Shown here one piece after another: positions 37,676-47,617 of a stretch of DNA of 64,000 nucleotides. The DNA comes from Nocardiopsis ganjiahuensis DSM 45031 (lineage in GTDB: Bacteria > Actinomycetota > Actinomycetes > Streptosporangiales > Streptosporangiaceae). A program made the translations under genes and the position numbers. Below the pieces are notes generated by a model. That model worked only from the letters and a program-made list of their open reading frames with translations, was not told the origin of the DNA and ran no database searches. The stretch lies in contig NZ_ANBA01000012.1 in NCBI RefSeq assembly GCF_000341085.1, positions 87,230-151,229 on the forward strand, given 5' to 3'. The stretch's first letter is position 1, and each line of letters opens with the position of its first letter.

Positions 37676-39334
37676 TCAGTGCTCGACCTTGTGGCGCTCG
37701 TTGGGCACGCAGTGGGTCATGGTCAGCCCGGAGACGTCCCTCGGGCCGTTCGCTCCCAGGTCGGCCAGGCGCTCCCGGTCCTCGTCCGTCAGGTCCTGGC
37801 TCTGCAACGGCTCCAGGTGCGCCACGTCACCGGGGCCGATCCCCAGGCCCTTGCCGACCCGCAGTCCCAGCTCGTCCTCGACCAGGAGGAAGTGCCAGAC
37901 CATGCGCTCCTGGATGGCGCGGTCGCACTGGGAGAGCAGGTCCGTGAAGTTGTGCACGAGGTCGTCGCGCTCCCACTGCTCCATCAGCAGGTACCGCTGC
38001 CCCGCCTGCTTGTAGTCGTTGGTGCGGCTGATGCGCTTGCGGGTGAGCCGCCCCCTGATCTCGGGTCCCTGCTCGTCATGGGTGGGGTACTGACCCTCCC
38101 GCAGGCCGCCGGTGATGGACGGCTCGTAGTTGACGTGCGGGTTCTCGCCCCCGACGTCCTGGTGGTAGGCCATCAGACCGTCGCGCTGGTTCGTGCGCAC
38201 GGACGCGTTCTTGGCCTGGTTGACCGGCAGCTGCAGGTAGTTGGGCCCCACCCGGTACCGCTGGGTGTCGCTGTAGGAGAAGGTGCGGCCGACCAGCATC
38301 TTGTCGTCGGAGAAGTCCAGCCCGTCGACGAGCACACCCGTCCCGAAGGAGATCTGCTCGTTCTCGGCGAAGTTGTCCGAGACGTTGCGGTCCAGCACGA
38401 TGCGGCCCACGGGCTTGGGCGGGAAGTCCTGCTCGGGCCAGGTCTTGGTGTCGTCCAGGGGGTCGAAGTCGAGCTCGGGGTGTTCCTCGTCGCTCATCAT
38501 CTGCACCAGCAGTTCCCACTCGGGGTGGTCTCCGCGGTCGATGGCCTCGTGCAGGTCCTTGGTGGCGTGCCCGGTCTCGGTCGCCTGGATCCGTGCGGCG
38601 TCGGCCTCGGTCATGCTGCGCACGCCCTGCTTGGGCATCCACGTGTACTTGACCAGGACGCTCTCGCCCGCCTCGTTGACCCACTTGTAGGTGTTGACGC
38701 CGAACCCCTGCTGGTGGCGGTAGTCCGCGGGGATACCCCGGGGGCTGAAGAGGTTGACGAGCATGTGCATGCACTCGGGCGTCTGGGACATGAAGTCGAA
38801 GATCCGGTTGGGCTCCTGCCGGAACGTCACCGGGTCCGGCTTCAGGGCGTGGATCACGTCCGGGAACTTGATGGCGTCGCGGATGAAGAACACCGCGAGG
38901 TTGTTGCCCACCAGGTCCCAGTTGCCGTCCTCGGTGTAGAACTTGATGGCGAAGCCCCGCGGGTCCCGTGCGCACTCGGAGGAGTCGCGTCCGCCGATCA
39001 CCGTGGAGAACCGCAGCGCGATGTCGGTGCGCTTGCCCGCGCCCTGGAACAACTTGGCGCGCGTGTACCGGTCGACGGGCTCGTCGCCCCACTTGCCGTA
39101 GGACTCGAAGTACCCGAAGGCGGTCACCCCCCGGGCGTGCACCACCCGCTCGGGGATGCGCTCACGGTCGAAGTGGCTGATCTTCTCCAGGAACTGGTAG
39201 TTCTCCAGGGTGGCGGGCCCCCGCTCGCCCACCGTGCGCTGGTTCTGGTTGTCGTAGACGGGGTGTCCCTGGCGATTCGTGAGTACCGGGCGCTCGTCGC
39301 CGGGCGCGGACGCCTGGCCGGATACGTCGGTCAT
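37676..39334 (-). CDS. katA: Heme catalase
   Basis: A monofunctional heme catalase, converting hydrogen peroxide to water and oxygen, 552 residues from ATG 39334 behind AGGAGG. The catalytic His is in [16 protein letters not shown], the Asn in [15 protein letters not shown], and the proximal heme Tyr in [23 protein letters not shown]. The core is followed by a C-terminal stretch of about 60 residues, so it is longer than the smallest clade-3 enzymes but shorter than the 750-residue HPII type. No adjacent fur/catR-like regulator is visible. Confidence 0.93.
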   Translation of the reverse strand: MTDVSGQASAPGDERPVLTNRQGHPVYDNQNQRTVGERGPATLENYQFLEKISHFDRERIPERVVHARGVTAFGYFESYGKWGDEPVDRYTRAKLFQGAGKRTDIALRFSTVIGGRDSSECARDPRGFAIKFYTEDGNWDLVGNNLAVFFIRDAIKFPDVIHALKPDPVTFRQEPNRIFDFMSQTPECMHMLVNLFSPRGIPADYRHQQGFGVNTYKWVNEAGESVLVKYTWMPKQGVRSMTEADAARIQATETGHATKDLHEAIDRGDHPEWELLVQMMSDEEHPELDFDPLDDTKTWPEQDFPPKPVGRIVLDRNVSDNFAENEQISFGTGVLVDGLDFSDDKMLVGRTFSYSDTQRYRVGPNYLQLPVNQAKNASVRTNQRDGLMAYHQDVGGENPHVNYEPSITGGLREGQYPTHDEQGPEIRGRLTRKRISRTNDYKQAGQRYLLMEQWERDDLVHNFTDLLSQCDRAIQERMVWHFLLVEDELGLRVGKGLGIGPGDVAHLEPLQSQDLTDEDRERLADLGANGPRDVSGLTMTHCVPNERHKVEH

Positions 39335-39909
39335 GTGACTGGTCCTCCTGCTCTCGGTCACGTTCCCTACCCCAGCCCCCTGCCCATGGTGGCGTTCAGT
39401 GACTCATGGATTACCGAAACCTTGCCGAGAGCGAACTTCGTGTAGGTCCCGCGGCGCGTCCGCCCCGGAGCCCGGGTGCCGGCGACCGCCTGCGGTCCTC
39501 CGGCTGCGAACCCCGCCGTCCGCGCGCTCGGAGGGCGCTTCCTGGACGAATGCTGTCGACAGACCGCCTTGTCGACACGGCGACAGGTCGTCTCGTCGAC
39601 AGGGCGACAGGTCGGCGGGCAGCCCTCTCCTGGGGTGACGGGCCCGGTGGCGGGACAGGGGATGTTTCACGTGAAACATCAGCCCAGGAGCCCACCCGAT
39701 CCCCGGTCAGCGCCTGCCGGGGCCGGTCCCGGGAAGCGGACCGGGAGCGCCGCCGTGCGCGGGGCGGCCGAGCCCCCGCGCCCCGCCTGTCCTCCGAACG
39801 GAGGACGGCGAGCCCGGTTCGCCGCCCTGCTGGAGGACACCGCGCGAGGTGCTGCCTCACTAGCGTCGTGTGTACAGGACGCGAGCGGACACGACCCCCC
39901 GAGGTGCGC
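39335..39909. other. Non-coding stretch with TGTCGAC elements and parS
   Basis: Open frames here are inconsistent in phase and composition. The interval carries CTGTCGACAG (39552-39561), TTGTCGACA (39569-39577) and related GGCGACAGG units to about 39615, then parS at 39661. The ABC gene promoter should lie near 39850-39900. Confidence 0.5.
39661..39680. promoter_or_regulatory. parS centromere site
   Basis: GATGTTTCACGTGAAACATC is a perfect 20-bp palindrome containing TGTTTCACGTGAAACA, the ParB-binding parS consensus of bacterial chromosomes. Clusters of parS sites around oriC are expected in actinomycetes, which fits its position about 39 kb from dnaN. Confidence 0.92.
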
Positions 39910-40671
39910 ATGACCCCCCGACCCCCCGCATTCGAGCTCTACGGCCTCTGCAAGAGATTCGGCGCCAAGCAGGCGGTCGACCACGTCGACCTGACGGTCC
40001 CCAGCGGTTCCTTCTACGGACTGGTCGGACCCAACGGCGCGGGCAAGACCACCTCGCTGACCATGGCGGTCGGCCTGCTGCGGCCGGACAGCGGCGGGGC
40101 CAGGGTCTTCGGCGCGGACGTGTGGTCCGACCCGCTCCGGGCGAAGTCGATGATCGGTGTCCTGCCCGACGGCATGGCGATGCCCGAGCGCCTCACCGGT
40201 CGTGAACTGCTCACCTACCTGGCACAGCTGCGCGGCCTGGACCGCGGACAGGTCGGGGAGCGGGTCGACGACCTGCTGGCCGGGCTCGGCCTGGACGAGG
40301 CCGAGAACACGCTGATCATCGAGTACTCGGCGGGCATGCGGAAGAAGATCGGGCTGGCCGGTGCGCTGGTCCACGCCCCCCGGCTGCTGGTCCTGGACGA
40401 GCCCTTCGAGGCGGTCGACCCCGTCTCGGCCACCGTGATCAAGGGGATCCTGCGCACCTTCACCGACGGCGGCGGTTCGGTCGTCATCTCCAGCCACGTC
40501 ATGGCGCTCGTGGAGCAGGTCTGCGACCACGTCGGGGTCATCGCCCGGGGACGGGTGCTCGCCTCGGGCACCACGGAGGAGGTCCGGGGAGGGCACGCGG
40601 GGCTGGAGGAGGCCTTCGTGGACCTCGTCGGCGCCCCCGAGCCGGTGAAGGGGTTCGCATGGTTGGCGTGA
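39910..40671 (+). CDS. ABC transporter ATP-binding protein
   Basis: A 253-residue ATPase from ATG 39910 (GAGGTG just upstream). Walker A is GPNGAGKTTS (near 40-49), the signature is the variant YSAGMRKKIGLAGAL rather than LSGGQ, Walker B is LLVLDEPFEAVDP, and the switch His is in VVISSHVMALVE. It pairs with the overlapping permease (13 bp) as a two-gene exporter of the ABC-2/ multidrug or bacitracin-resistance-like type. The substrate is unknown. Confidence 0.9.
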   Translation: MTPRPPAFELYGLCKRFGAKQAVDHVDLTVPSGSFYGLVGPNGAGKTTSLTMAVGLLRPDSGGARVFGADVWSDPLRAKSMIGVLPDGMAMPERLTGRELLTYLAQLRGLDRGQVGERVDDLLAGLGLDEAENTLIIEYSAGMRKKIGLAGALVHAPRLLVLDEPFEAVDPVSATVIKGILRTFTDGGGSVVISSHVMALVEQVCDHVGVIARGRVLASGTTEEVRGGHAGLEEAFVDLVGAPEPVKGFAWLA

Positions 40672-42656
40672 TGGTCCGGATGAAGCTGGCGATCCTGCGC
40701 AACGGATCCAGCACCCGCAGGCTCGTCGGCGGTGCGGTCGGCCTGGTCCTGGCGGTCCTCACCGTCCTGGTGTCGGTCCTGGCCCCGCCGGAGTCGGTGG
40801 TCGGCCTGCTCGCGACCGTCCTCGGTGTGTGGCTGGTGTGCTGGGTGGTTGGTCCCTCGAGCGGCAGCGGCGGCGACGAGTCCCTGCGGCCGGAGTACTT
40901 CGCCCTCGAACCCGTACCGCTGCGCACGCTCATGGCCGGCCTGCTCGCCTCGTCCTTCGTGGGGGTCACGGTCCCCGTCACGGCGGTGGCGTCCCTGTCC
41001 CTGTTCACCCTGGCCATCCGCTTCGGCCTGCTCGCGGCGCTGGTGGCGCTGGTCGCGGTGCCGCTCACAGTGGTCGTGATCGTGCTCTGCTCCCGCGTGT
41101 TCACCGCGATGATCGGCGCCGCGATGCGGACCCGGATCGGGATCGAGATCAGCGCGATCCAGAGCGCTGCGGTCCTGGCCGCCGGGTTCTCGGTCTTCAT
41201 GGTCCACCAGGCGGTCTCCCAGCACACGGACGTGTTCGCGATGCTGTGGAACGAGGGTGTGTCCGCCCCCTACTCGACGGTCGCGCTCGCGCTGCCCTCG
41301 GGCTGGGGCGTGTTCGCGGTACGGGCGGCCGGGGAGGGCTCCCCGCTGTCGGCCCTCGGCGCGCTGCTCGGCCTGCTCGCGTTCGCGCTGGTCCTGCTCG
41401 CCGTGTGGGGTGTCCTCGTCCGCCGCCGGGTGAGCAGCCCGACGACCGGTTCGGCGCGGGGCGGACGCGGAGTCACCCACGTGCTCCAGCGGTTCCTTCC
41501 CTCCGGGCCGACGGGCGCCGTGATCGCCCGCGAACTGCGGACCTGGGGCAAGGACCCCCGGCGCGCCCTGGAACTGCGCGTGGCCCTGTGGACGGGTGTG
41601 CTGGTCTGCGCGATGGGCCTGTCGGTGGGGATGACCTTCATGATCCCGCTGGCCGGCCTGATCATGGTCGCCCTGGCAGCCCTGATGTCGCTGAACGTGT
41701 ACGCCCTGGACGGCAGCGCGCTGTGGCAGACCCTGCTGTCCCCGGGGGCCGAGCGCAGGGACGTGCGCGGCCGCCAGATCACCTGGCTGCTGGTGTTCGT
41801 CCCGATCTCCGTCCTGGTGACGGTGGGCGGCATCGTGTTCACCGGGCAGGACTGGGCCTGGCCCTGGGTGGCGGCGGTGCTCCCCGCGCTGGTCGGCGCG
41901 GGTGCGGGGCTGAGCGTGCTGTTCGCGGTCCTGTGGCCCGCGCCCGGACCGGAGCCGCACCGGCACGGCGGCAGCCCGCTGGCCTCCGGAGACCCCTCGG
42001 GTCAGTTCACGGTGCTCTTCCCGCTGCTGCTGGTCTGCTCCGCCCCACCCGCCGCCCTCACCGGTCTGGGAGTGTTCTCCGGAAACCAGGACATCGTCTG
42101 GGCGGCGATCGCCTTCGGGGTGGTCGAGGGGCTGCTGCTGGGCTGGGGACTGGGCCGGGTGGCCTACCGCAGGCTGGAGACCCGCGGCCCGGAGCTGCTC
42201 GGCACCCTGCGCTGGGGCTGGGACGCCACGGCCGGGAGGAGTGTGGAGCAGACCGGGCAGGAGCGCTCCGAGGGGGCGGTCGGGGAAGCCGGGGACGAAG
42301 AGGAATGGGCGCTGTTCACCCGCCTCGAACGCAACCTCGACACCCTGTCGAGCCGGTCCGGTGCCGCGCTGGCGGTGCTGGGGCTGACCTTCTGGCTGCC
42401 GCTCTACCAGGGCACGGCCTCGCTGATCGGGATCCTGGCCGGGGCGGACCACCCCTCCTGGCACCTCCCGCTGCACCTGCCCGGACCCTTCCAGCTCCCG
42501 GCCGCCGTCGGCATGCTCCTGCTGGGCGCGGTGATGGTGGGCGCCATGCTGCGGATCCTCTTCCGCGCGCTCCCGGAACGCCCACCCGGCCCCGGGAACG
42601 ACGACGGCTCCGAGTCCGCGGACCCGGAGCCGGGGAGGACCGGCACCGCCCGCTGA
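40659..42656 (+). CDS. ABC-2 type permease
   Basis: A 665-residue membrane protein starting inside the ATPase gene (ATG 40659). About 12-14 hydrophobic segments are visible, arranged in two blocks (residues about 25-260 and 300-480) and a final pair near 565-645. It is the membrane partner of the upstream ATPase. The size is larger than in typical ABC-2 permeases, in line with a duplicated, fused permease of actinobacterial type. The hydrophilic stretch near 515-555 is acidic. A hairpin at about 42638-42670 may end the operon. Confidence 0.82.
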   Translation: MVGVMVRMKLAILRNGSSTRRLVGGAVGLVLAVLTVLVSVLAPPESVVGLLATVLGVWLVCWVVGPSSGSGGDESLRPEYFALEPVPLRTLMAGLLASSFVGVTVPVTAVASLSLFTLAIRFGLLAALVALVAVPLTVVVIVLCSRVFTAMIGAAMRTRIGIEISAIQSAAVLAAGFSVFMVHQAVSQHTDVFAMLWNEGVSAPYSTVALALPSGWGVFAVRAAGEGSPLSALGALLGLLAFALVLLAVWGVLVRRRVSSPTTGSARGGRGVTHVLQRFLPSGPTGAVIARELRTWGKDPRRALELRVALWTGVLVCAMGLSVGMTFMIPLAGLIMVALAALMSLNVYALDGSALWQTLLSPGAERRDVRGRQITWLLVFVPISVLVTVGGIVFTGQDWAWPWVAAVLPALVGAGAGLSVLFAVLWPAPGPEPHRHGGSPLASGDPSGQFTVLFPLLLVCSAPPAALTGLGVFSGNQDIVWAAIAFGVVEGLLLGWGLGRVAYRRLETRGPELLGTLRWGWDATAGRSVEQTGQERSEGAVGEAGDEEEWALFTRLERNLDTLSSRSGAALAVLGLTFWLPLYQGTASLIGILAGADHPSWHLPLHLPGPFQLPAAVGMLLLGAVMVGAMLRILFRALPERPPGPGNDDGSESADPEPGRTGTAR

Positions 42657-42680
42657 GGCGGCCGGTGCCGTCCGCGGGGA

Positions 42681-43178
42681 TCAGGCGTCGCGCACCTGGT
42701 CCTCGCGGTGCACCACGGGAGGCTCCACGGACCACGGGAAGTTGATCCAGCGGTCGGTGTGCTTCCACACGTACTCGCACTTGACCAGTGACTGCGGCTT
42801 CTCGTAGATGACCGCGCTGCGCACCTCGGCGGTGTGCTCGGCGCAGAAGTCGTGCACCAGTTTGAGCGTCTTGCCGGTGTCGGCGACGTCGTCGGCGACC
42901 AGGACCTTCTTCTTGCTCAGGTCGACCACGTTGGGTACCGGCGGCAGCATGACGGGCATGTCCAGCGTGGTGCCCACACCGGTGTAGAACTCCACGTTCA
43001 TGACGTGCAGGTTCTTGACGTCGAGGGCGTATCCCAGGCCTCCGGCGACGAAGAGCCCGCCCCGGGCGATGGACAGGATGATGTCGGGCTCGTACCCGTC
43101 GTCGGCGATCGCCTGGGCCATGTCACGCATCGCGGTGCCGAAGAGCTCGTAGCTCAGGTTCTCGCGCTCGTCGCTCAC
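42681..43178 (-). CDS. Phosphoribosyltransferase
   Basis: A 165-residue type I phosphoribosyltransferase. The PRPP loop is VLVADDVADTGKTL, preceded by the flexible hood region and IILSIARGGLFVAGGLGY (PPi loop). Similarity in length and motif is to the small hypoxanthine/xanthine transferases. Start GTG 43178 is preceded by GGGGGA. It would salvage a purine base by adding ribose 5-phosphate from PRPP, but the exact base cannot be told. Confidence 0.85.
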   Translation of the reverse strand: MSDERENLSYELFGTAMRDMAQAIADDGYEPDIILSIARGGLFVAGGLGYALDVKNLHVMNVEFYTGVGTTLDMPVMLPPVPNVVDLSKKKVLVADDVADTGKTLKLVHDFCAEHTAEVRSAVIYEKPQSLVKCEYVWKHTDRWINFPWSVEPPVVHREDQVRDA

Positions 43179-43563
43179 GGTCTGGTTCCCCCTGGTGTTC
43201 CGGTGGTGTGGTGTGGTGTGCGCCCAGCGCCGCGCAGGTCAGGCCGCTCGCGACACCGGTACATGCTAACGACGCCCGGACACCCGGGCGGTGGCGCGGG
43301 GCCCTGCCGGAGGTCGGTTCGCCGGTGAGTCGCCATGTGGACAGGGAGACAGGTCGACACGTGGGGCGGAGGTCACGCGGCCCTGAGTCCCCGGCCACAT
43401 GTCCACCGCGAGCGGTGTCCTGGGTCACATGTATGGACAAAATGCTTTAAAACGCCGGAACTCTCGCGACATTTTCTCGATTTCTCCCGGTTTGTAGCGA
43501 ACAGATGGTCGGAAACAGCACCATGTCTCTGTACATATCTTCCGTGAACCAGGAGGTTGCGGC
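43179..43563 (+). promoter_or_regulatory. Upstream region of the 2-oxoacid dehydrogenase operon
   Basis: This 385-bp stretch has no convincing gene. It contains CATGTGGACAGG (43333), CACATGTCCACC (43397), CACATGTATGGACA (43427) and GGTCGACACG (43353), then an unusually AT-rich tract (43438-43545), probably the promoter region. Confidence 0.45.
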
Positions 43564-44649
43564 ATGGCTGAACACCAGGGCCTTCTCCCCTCCGAGCAGC
43601 CGATCCAGCTGCTCGACGAGTCCGGAACCCCGGTCGATGACACCGACCTGCGGATGCCCGACTCCCAGCGCCTCCTCGAGGCCTACACCTCCCTGGTGAT
43701 CGGCCGTCGGGTCAACGACCAGGCCAGCGCCCTCGTCCGCCAGGGCCGGCTCGCCGTCTACCCCTCCTCCCACGGCCAGGAGGCCTGCCAGACCGGCGCC
43801 GCGCTCGCGCTGGCCGACGGCGACTGGCTCTTCCCGACCTACCGCGACACCGCCGCCGTCATCGCACGCGGTGTCGACCCCGTCGAGGTCCTCACCCTCC
43901 TCAAGGGCGACTGGCACGCGGGCTACGACCCCTACGCCCACAACGTCGCCCCCCAGGCCACCCCGCTGGCCACCCAGCTCCTGCACGGCGTCGGCGTCGC
44001 CCACGCGGCCCGTCTGCGCGGCGAGGACACCGTGGTCATGGCGCTGTGCGGCGACGGAGCCACCAGCGAGGGCGACTTCCACGAGGCCCTGAACTTCGCC
44101 GCCGTCTTCAAGGCGCCGGTCGTGTTCTTCGTGCAGAACAACGAGTACGCGATCTCGGTGCCCCTGGCCAAGCAGAGCGCGGCCCCCTCCCTCGCTCACA
44201 AGGGCGTCGGCTACGGCGTCAACGGCGAGCGCGTGGACGGCAACGACGCCGCCGCCGTCCTCGCCGTCCTGGCGCGCGCCGTCGAGGCCGCCCGCTCCGG
44301 CGAGGGCCCGCAGCTGGTCGAGGCGCACACCTACCGGATGCAGGCGCACACCAACGCCGACGACGCCTCCCGCTACCGCAGCGAGGACGAGGTCGACCCG
44401 TGGGTGGCCCGCGACCCGCTGCTGCGCATGGAGACCTACCTGAAGAAGAAGCGGGTGCTCACCAAGGCCCGGCAGGCGGAGATCACCGAGAAGGCGGAGC
44501 AGGTCGCCGCCCACATGCGCGAGGGCGTCAACCGCGACATCGAGCCCGACGGCGCCGAGCTGTTCAGGCACGTGTTCGCCGAACCCACCCCGCAGCTGAC
44601 CGAGCAGGCCGCCTTCCTGGCCGACGAACTGAGCAGAGAGGGCAACTGA
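43564..44649 (+). CDS. pdhA: 2-oxoacid dehydrogenase E1 component, alpha subunit
   Basis: A thiamine-diphosphate enzyme subunit of 361 residues that decarboxylates pyruvate or a branched 2-oxoacid. It has the E1-alpha ThDP site GDGATSEGDFHEALNFAAVF (motif GDG...NN ending in VQNNEYAIS) and the loop HTYRMQAHTNADDASRYR. ATG 43564 follows ACCAGGAGG. The next gene starts two bases after the stop, so all three subunits form an operon. Pyruvate and branched-chain types are not separable by eye. The bare symbol is by family. Confidence 0.88.
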   Translation: MAEHQGLLPSEQPIQLLDESGTPVDDTDLRMPDSQRLLEAYTSLVIGRRVNDQASALVRQGRLAVYPSSHGQEACQTGAALALADGDWLFPTYRDTAAVIARGVDPVEVLTLLKGDWHAGYDPYAHNVAPQATPLATQLLHGVGVAHAARLRGEDTVVMALCGDGATSEGDFHEALNFAAVFKAPVVFFVQNNEYAISVPLAKQSAAPSLAHKGVGYGVNGERVDGNDAAAVLAVLARAVEAARSGEGPQLVEAHTYRMQAHTNADDASRYRSEDEVDPWVARDPLLRMETYLKKKRVLTKARQAEITEKAEQVAAHMREGVNRDIEPDGAELFRHVFAEPTPQLTEQAAFLADELSREGN

Positions 44650-44651
44650 AC

Positions 44652-45638
44652 ATGGCGACCGAGAAGCTCTCCATGGCGCAGGCGCTCAACCGGGCGCTGC
44701 GCGACTCCCTCGCGGAGGATCCCTCCGTCTACGTCTTCGGCGAGGACGTCGGCCCGCTCGGCGGTGTCTTCCGCATCACCGACGGCCTGACCGCCGAGTT
44801 CGGCGAGGACCGCTGTTTCGACACCCCGCTCGCCGAGTCCGGCATCGTGGGCATGGCCGTGGGCATGGCGATGAACGGCATGCGCCCGGTGGTCGAGATG
44901 CAGTTCGACGCCTTCGCCTATCCGGCCTTCGAACAGATCGCCAGCCATGTCGCGAAGACCCGCAACCGCACCCGCGGCAAGGTCGGCCTGCCGATGGTCA
45001 TCCGGGTTCCCTTCGCGGGCGGCATCGGCGGCGTCGAGCACCACTGCGACTCCTCCGAGGCCTACTACGCGCACACCCCGGGCCTGAAGGTCGTCACCCC
45101 GGCCACCCCCGAGGACGCGTACTACCTGCTGCGCGAGGCCATCGCCTCCCCCGACCCCGTGGTCTTCATGGAGCCCAAGAAGCTCTACTGGGCCAAGGAG
45201 GAGGTGGACTTCGACCGCCCCGTCCCCGGGATCGGCAAGGCCGTGGTCCGCCGTGAGGGCACCGACGCCACCCTCATCGCCTACGGGCCGTCCGTGTCCA
45301 CCGCGCTGGAGGCCGCCGAGGCCGCCGCTCAGGAGGGCCGCAGCCTCCAGGTCGTGGACGTGCGCTCGGTCGTGCCCTTCGACGACGAGACCGTCTGCGC
45401 CGCCGTCCGGTCCACCGGCCGCGCCGTGGTGGTCGCCGAGGCCAGCGGGTACGCCAGCGTCGCCTCGGAGATCGTGGCCCGCGTGACCGAACGCTGCTTC
45501 CATTCCTTGGCCGCCCCGGTCCGCCGCGTCACCGGCTTCGACATCCCCTTCCCCCCGCCCAAGCTGGAGCGCTTCCAGCTGCCCGGCGTGGACCGCATCC
45601 TCGACGCCGTCGACGACCTGCAGTGGGAGGACCAGTGA
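44652..45638 (+). CDS. pdhB: 2-oxoacid dehydrogenase E1 component, beta subunit
   Basis: A 328-residue transketolase-like E1-beta subunit. Visible are FGEDVGPLGGVFRITDGL, the catalytic ring Glu-region DTPLAESGIVGMAVGMAMNG, PVVEMQFDAFAYPAFEQI, and HHCDSSEAYYAHTPGLKVV. The C-terminal domain holds VDVRSVVPFDDETV and the end FPPPKLERFQLPGVDRIL. ATG 44652 lies 2 bp after the alpha stop. The stop overlaps the E2 start by 4 bp. Confidence 0.92.
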   Translation: MATEKLSMAQALNRALRDSLAEDPSVYVFGEDVGPLGGVFRITDGLTAEFGEDRCFDTPLAESGIVGMAVGMAMNGMRPVVEMQFDAFAYPAFEQIASHVAKTRNRTRGKVGLPMVIRVPFAGGIGGVEHHCDSSEAYYAHTPGLKVVTPATPEDAYYLLREAIASPDPVVFMEPKKLYWAKEEVDFDRPVPGIGKAVVRREGTDATLIAYGPSVSTALEAAEAAAQEGRSLQVVDVRSVVPFDDETVCAAVRSTGRAVVVAEASGYASVASEIVARVTERCFHSLAAPVRRVTGFDIPFPPPKLERFQLPGVDRILDAVDDLQWEDQ

Positions 45639-47089
45639 CGACCCAGACCTTCGACCTCCCCGACCTGGGGGAGGGCCTCACCGAGGCCGAGGTCGTGAAG
45701 TGGCTGGTCGCCGTCGGCGACACCGTCACCCTCGACCAGCCCGTCGCCGAGGTGGAGACCGCCAAGTCCATCGTCGAGGTCCCCTCGCCCTTCGCCGGGA
45801 CGGTCAGCGTCCTGCACGGCGAGGAGGGCGAGGTCATGGCGGTCGGCAAACCCCTGATCAGTGTTGAGAGCAGCACTGTTGAGAGCGGCACTGTCGAGAG
45901 CGGCGCCCCGGAGGCCGCCGCGCCCGCCGAAGCCGCTCCGGCGGCCGGGTCCGACGCCGCGGGTGAGCGCTACCGCGAGGAGGAGCGCGCGGGTTCGGGT
46001 TCGGGCAACGTCCTGATCGGCTACGGCACCCCCGAGTCCACGGGCTCCGGTCGCCGCCGCCGTCCGCGCAGCCGCCCCCCGGCGCGCGGCGCCCAGCCGT
46101 CCGCTCCGCCTGCTCCGGTGACCCCGATCCAGGCGGCTCCGGCGCGCCGGGTCCCGCTGGTCACCTCTCCCCTGGTCCGCCAGCTGGCCCGCGAGGCCGG
46201 GCTGCGCGTGGCCGACATCGAGGGAAGCGGACCGGGTGGCCTCATCACCCGCCGCGACGTACGCTCCGCGATCGAGGCGGCCGGTGCCAACACCGCTCCG
46301 GCCCCGTCCGCCCCGATCGCGGTCCCCACTCCCCCGGCCGAGGCTCCCCCGGCCCCCGCGGCGCCGTCCTCCGTGGAGCCGGGCGCCGTCGACACCCGCA
46401 CCGGGCTCACCGAGTCCCGGCGGGTTCCGATGGGCACCTTCCGCAAGGCTGTGGCCGCCTCGCTCTCGCGCAGCCGCAGCGAGATCCCCGAGGCCACCGT
46501 GTGGGTGGACGTGGACGCCACCGAACTGGTGCGCCTGCGCCGGTCGGACCCGGAGGGACCGGGCCTGCTCGCCTACGTGGCACGGTTCGTGCTCGCGGGC
46601 CTGCACGCCTACCCGGAGCTCAACGGCCTGGTGGACACCGAGCGCGAGGAGCTCGTCCAGTACGACGGCGTCAACCTCGGGCTGGCCGTCCAGACCGACC
46701 GCGGCCTGGTCGCCCCGGCCGTGATGGGCGCCCACAAGCTCACCACAGCCGAGCTGGACACCGAGATCAAGGGGCTCACCCGGCTGGCCCGCGAGGGGAA
46801 GGCGACCCCCGCGCAGCTCACCGGGGGCACGTTCACGCTGAACAACTTCGGTTCGCTCCGCGTGGACGGCAGCGCCGCGATCATCAACCACCCGCAGGTC
46901 GCGATCCTCGGCATCGGCCGGATCATCGACCGCCCCTGGGTGGTGGACGGCGAGCTGACGGTCCGCAAGATCACCCAGCTGTCCTTCGCCTTCGACCACC
47001 GCGTCTGCGACGGCGGCGCGGCGGCGGGCTTCATGCGCGTCGTCGCCGACGCCATGGAGAACCCGGCCGGGGCCATCGCCCGCCTCTGA
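45635..47089 (+). CDS. pdhC: 2-oxoacid dehydrogenase E2 (dihydrolipoamide acyltransferase)
   Basis: A 484-residue E2 with one lipoyl domain (residues 1-80; lipoyl-lysine Lys44 in VETAKSIVEV), a linker, a peripheral subunit-binding domain (about 180-215, TSPLVRQLAREAGLRVADIEGSGPGGLITRRDV), a Pro/Ala linker and a catalytic domain ending in FDHRVCDGGAAAGF with the DHRxxDG active site. GTG 45635 overlaps the E1-beta stop. An 18-bp direct repeat (45863-45903) gives SSTVESGTVESG in the first linker. No E3 gene follows. A terminator does. Confidence 0.93.
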   Translation: MTTQTFDLPDLGEGLTEAEVVKWLVAVGDTVTLDQPVAEVETAKSIVEVPSPFAGTVSVLHGEEGEVMAVGKPLISVESSTVESGTVESGAPEAAAPAEAAPAAGSDAAGERYREEERAGSGSGNVLIGYGTPESTGSGRRRRPRSRPPARGAQPSAPPAPVTPIQAAPARRVPLVTSPLVRQLAREAGLRVADIEGSGPGGLITRRDVRSAIEAAGANTAPAPSAPIAVPTPPAEAPPAPAAPSSVEPGAVDTRTGLTESRRVPMGTFRKAVAASLSRSRSEIPEATVWVDVDATELVRLRRSDPEGPGLLAYVARFVLAGLHAYPELNGLVDTEREELVQYDGVNLGLAVQTDRGLVAPAVMGAHKLTTAELDTEIKGLTRLAREGKATPAQLTGGTFTLNNFGSLRVDGSAAIINHPQVAILGIGRIIDRPWVVDGELTVRKITQLSFAFDHRVCDGGAAAGFMRVVADAMENPAGAIARL

Positions 47090-47105
47090 GCCGGGACGGG
47101 AACGG

Positions 47106-47137
47106 GCGCCCCGGGGGAGTCGGCACCCCCGGGGCGC
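47106..47137. terminator. Terminator after the E2 gene
   Basis: Perfect 12-bp arms GCGCCCCGGGGG (47106-47117) and CCCCCGGGGCGC (47126-47137), then TTCTC. It serves the operon and possibly the convergent SRPBCC gene. Confidence 0.85.
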
Positions 47138-47140
47138 TTC

Positions 47141-47617
47141 TCATGTCCGATCGCTCTCCAGGGATGCGCGCATGCGCTTCAACCTGGGGCCGAAGGCGCC
47201 CCGGAGACCGACGGCGGCGGCGAGGTCGCCCGCCGGGCCCAGTCCGGTGCTGATCTCCACGAGATCCGTGTGCCGGGTGCCGGTGCCGTGCGGCTCGACC
47301 GTGTGGGTGTGCCGCCAGTACCGGAACGGGCCGCGCACCTGGAGGTCGCTGAAGGAGCGGCCCTCCTCGTAGGCGTCGATGACGGCGGTCCACCGCACCG
47401 GGAAGACCCCGGCCGCGCCCCAGCGCAGGTCCAGGACCTCGTCCCGGCCGAAGCGCTCGGGCCAGCTCAGCACCTCCACCCCGGGCGGCATGGCGTCCAG
47501 GAAGCCCTCCTCGCTCTGGATCAGAGCGAACACCCGCTCCGGCGGCGCGGCGAAGTCCTCCACCACCCGCAGCTTCGTGGTGCGCCTCGGCCTGATCCTC
47601 CGGTCGCGCTCCCGCAT
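47141..47617 (-). CDS. SRPBCC-family protein
   Basis: A 158-residue single-domain SRPBCC protein: TKLRVVEDFAAPPERVFALIQ, then WRHTHTVEPHGTGTRHTDLVEISTGLG. Such proteins bind hydrophobic ligands or act as polyketide cyclase-like enzymes. No polyketide genes are nearby. ATG 47617 has GAAGGGG upstream. A longer frame to 47644 is less likely. Its 5' region faces the divergent kinase gene. Confidence 0.78.
   Translation of the reverse strand: MRERDRRIRPRRTTKLRVVEDFAAPPERVFALIQSEEGFLDAMPPGVEVLSWPERFGRDEVLDLRWGAAGVFPVRWTAVIDAYEEGRSFSDLQVRGPFRYWRHTHTVEPHGTGTRHTDLVEISTGLGPAGDLAAAVGLRGAFGPRLKRMRASLESDRT

Noticed and set aside
40215..42476. A 753-codon minus-strand frame with Gln/Gly/Arg-rich product
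   Set aside because: It is the shadow of the ABC permease, which has clear membrane helices and overlaps its ATPase.
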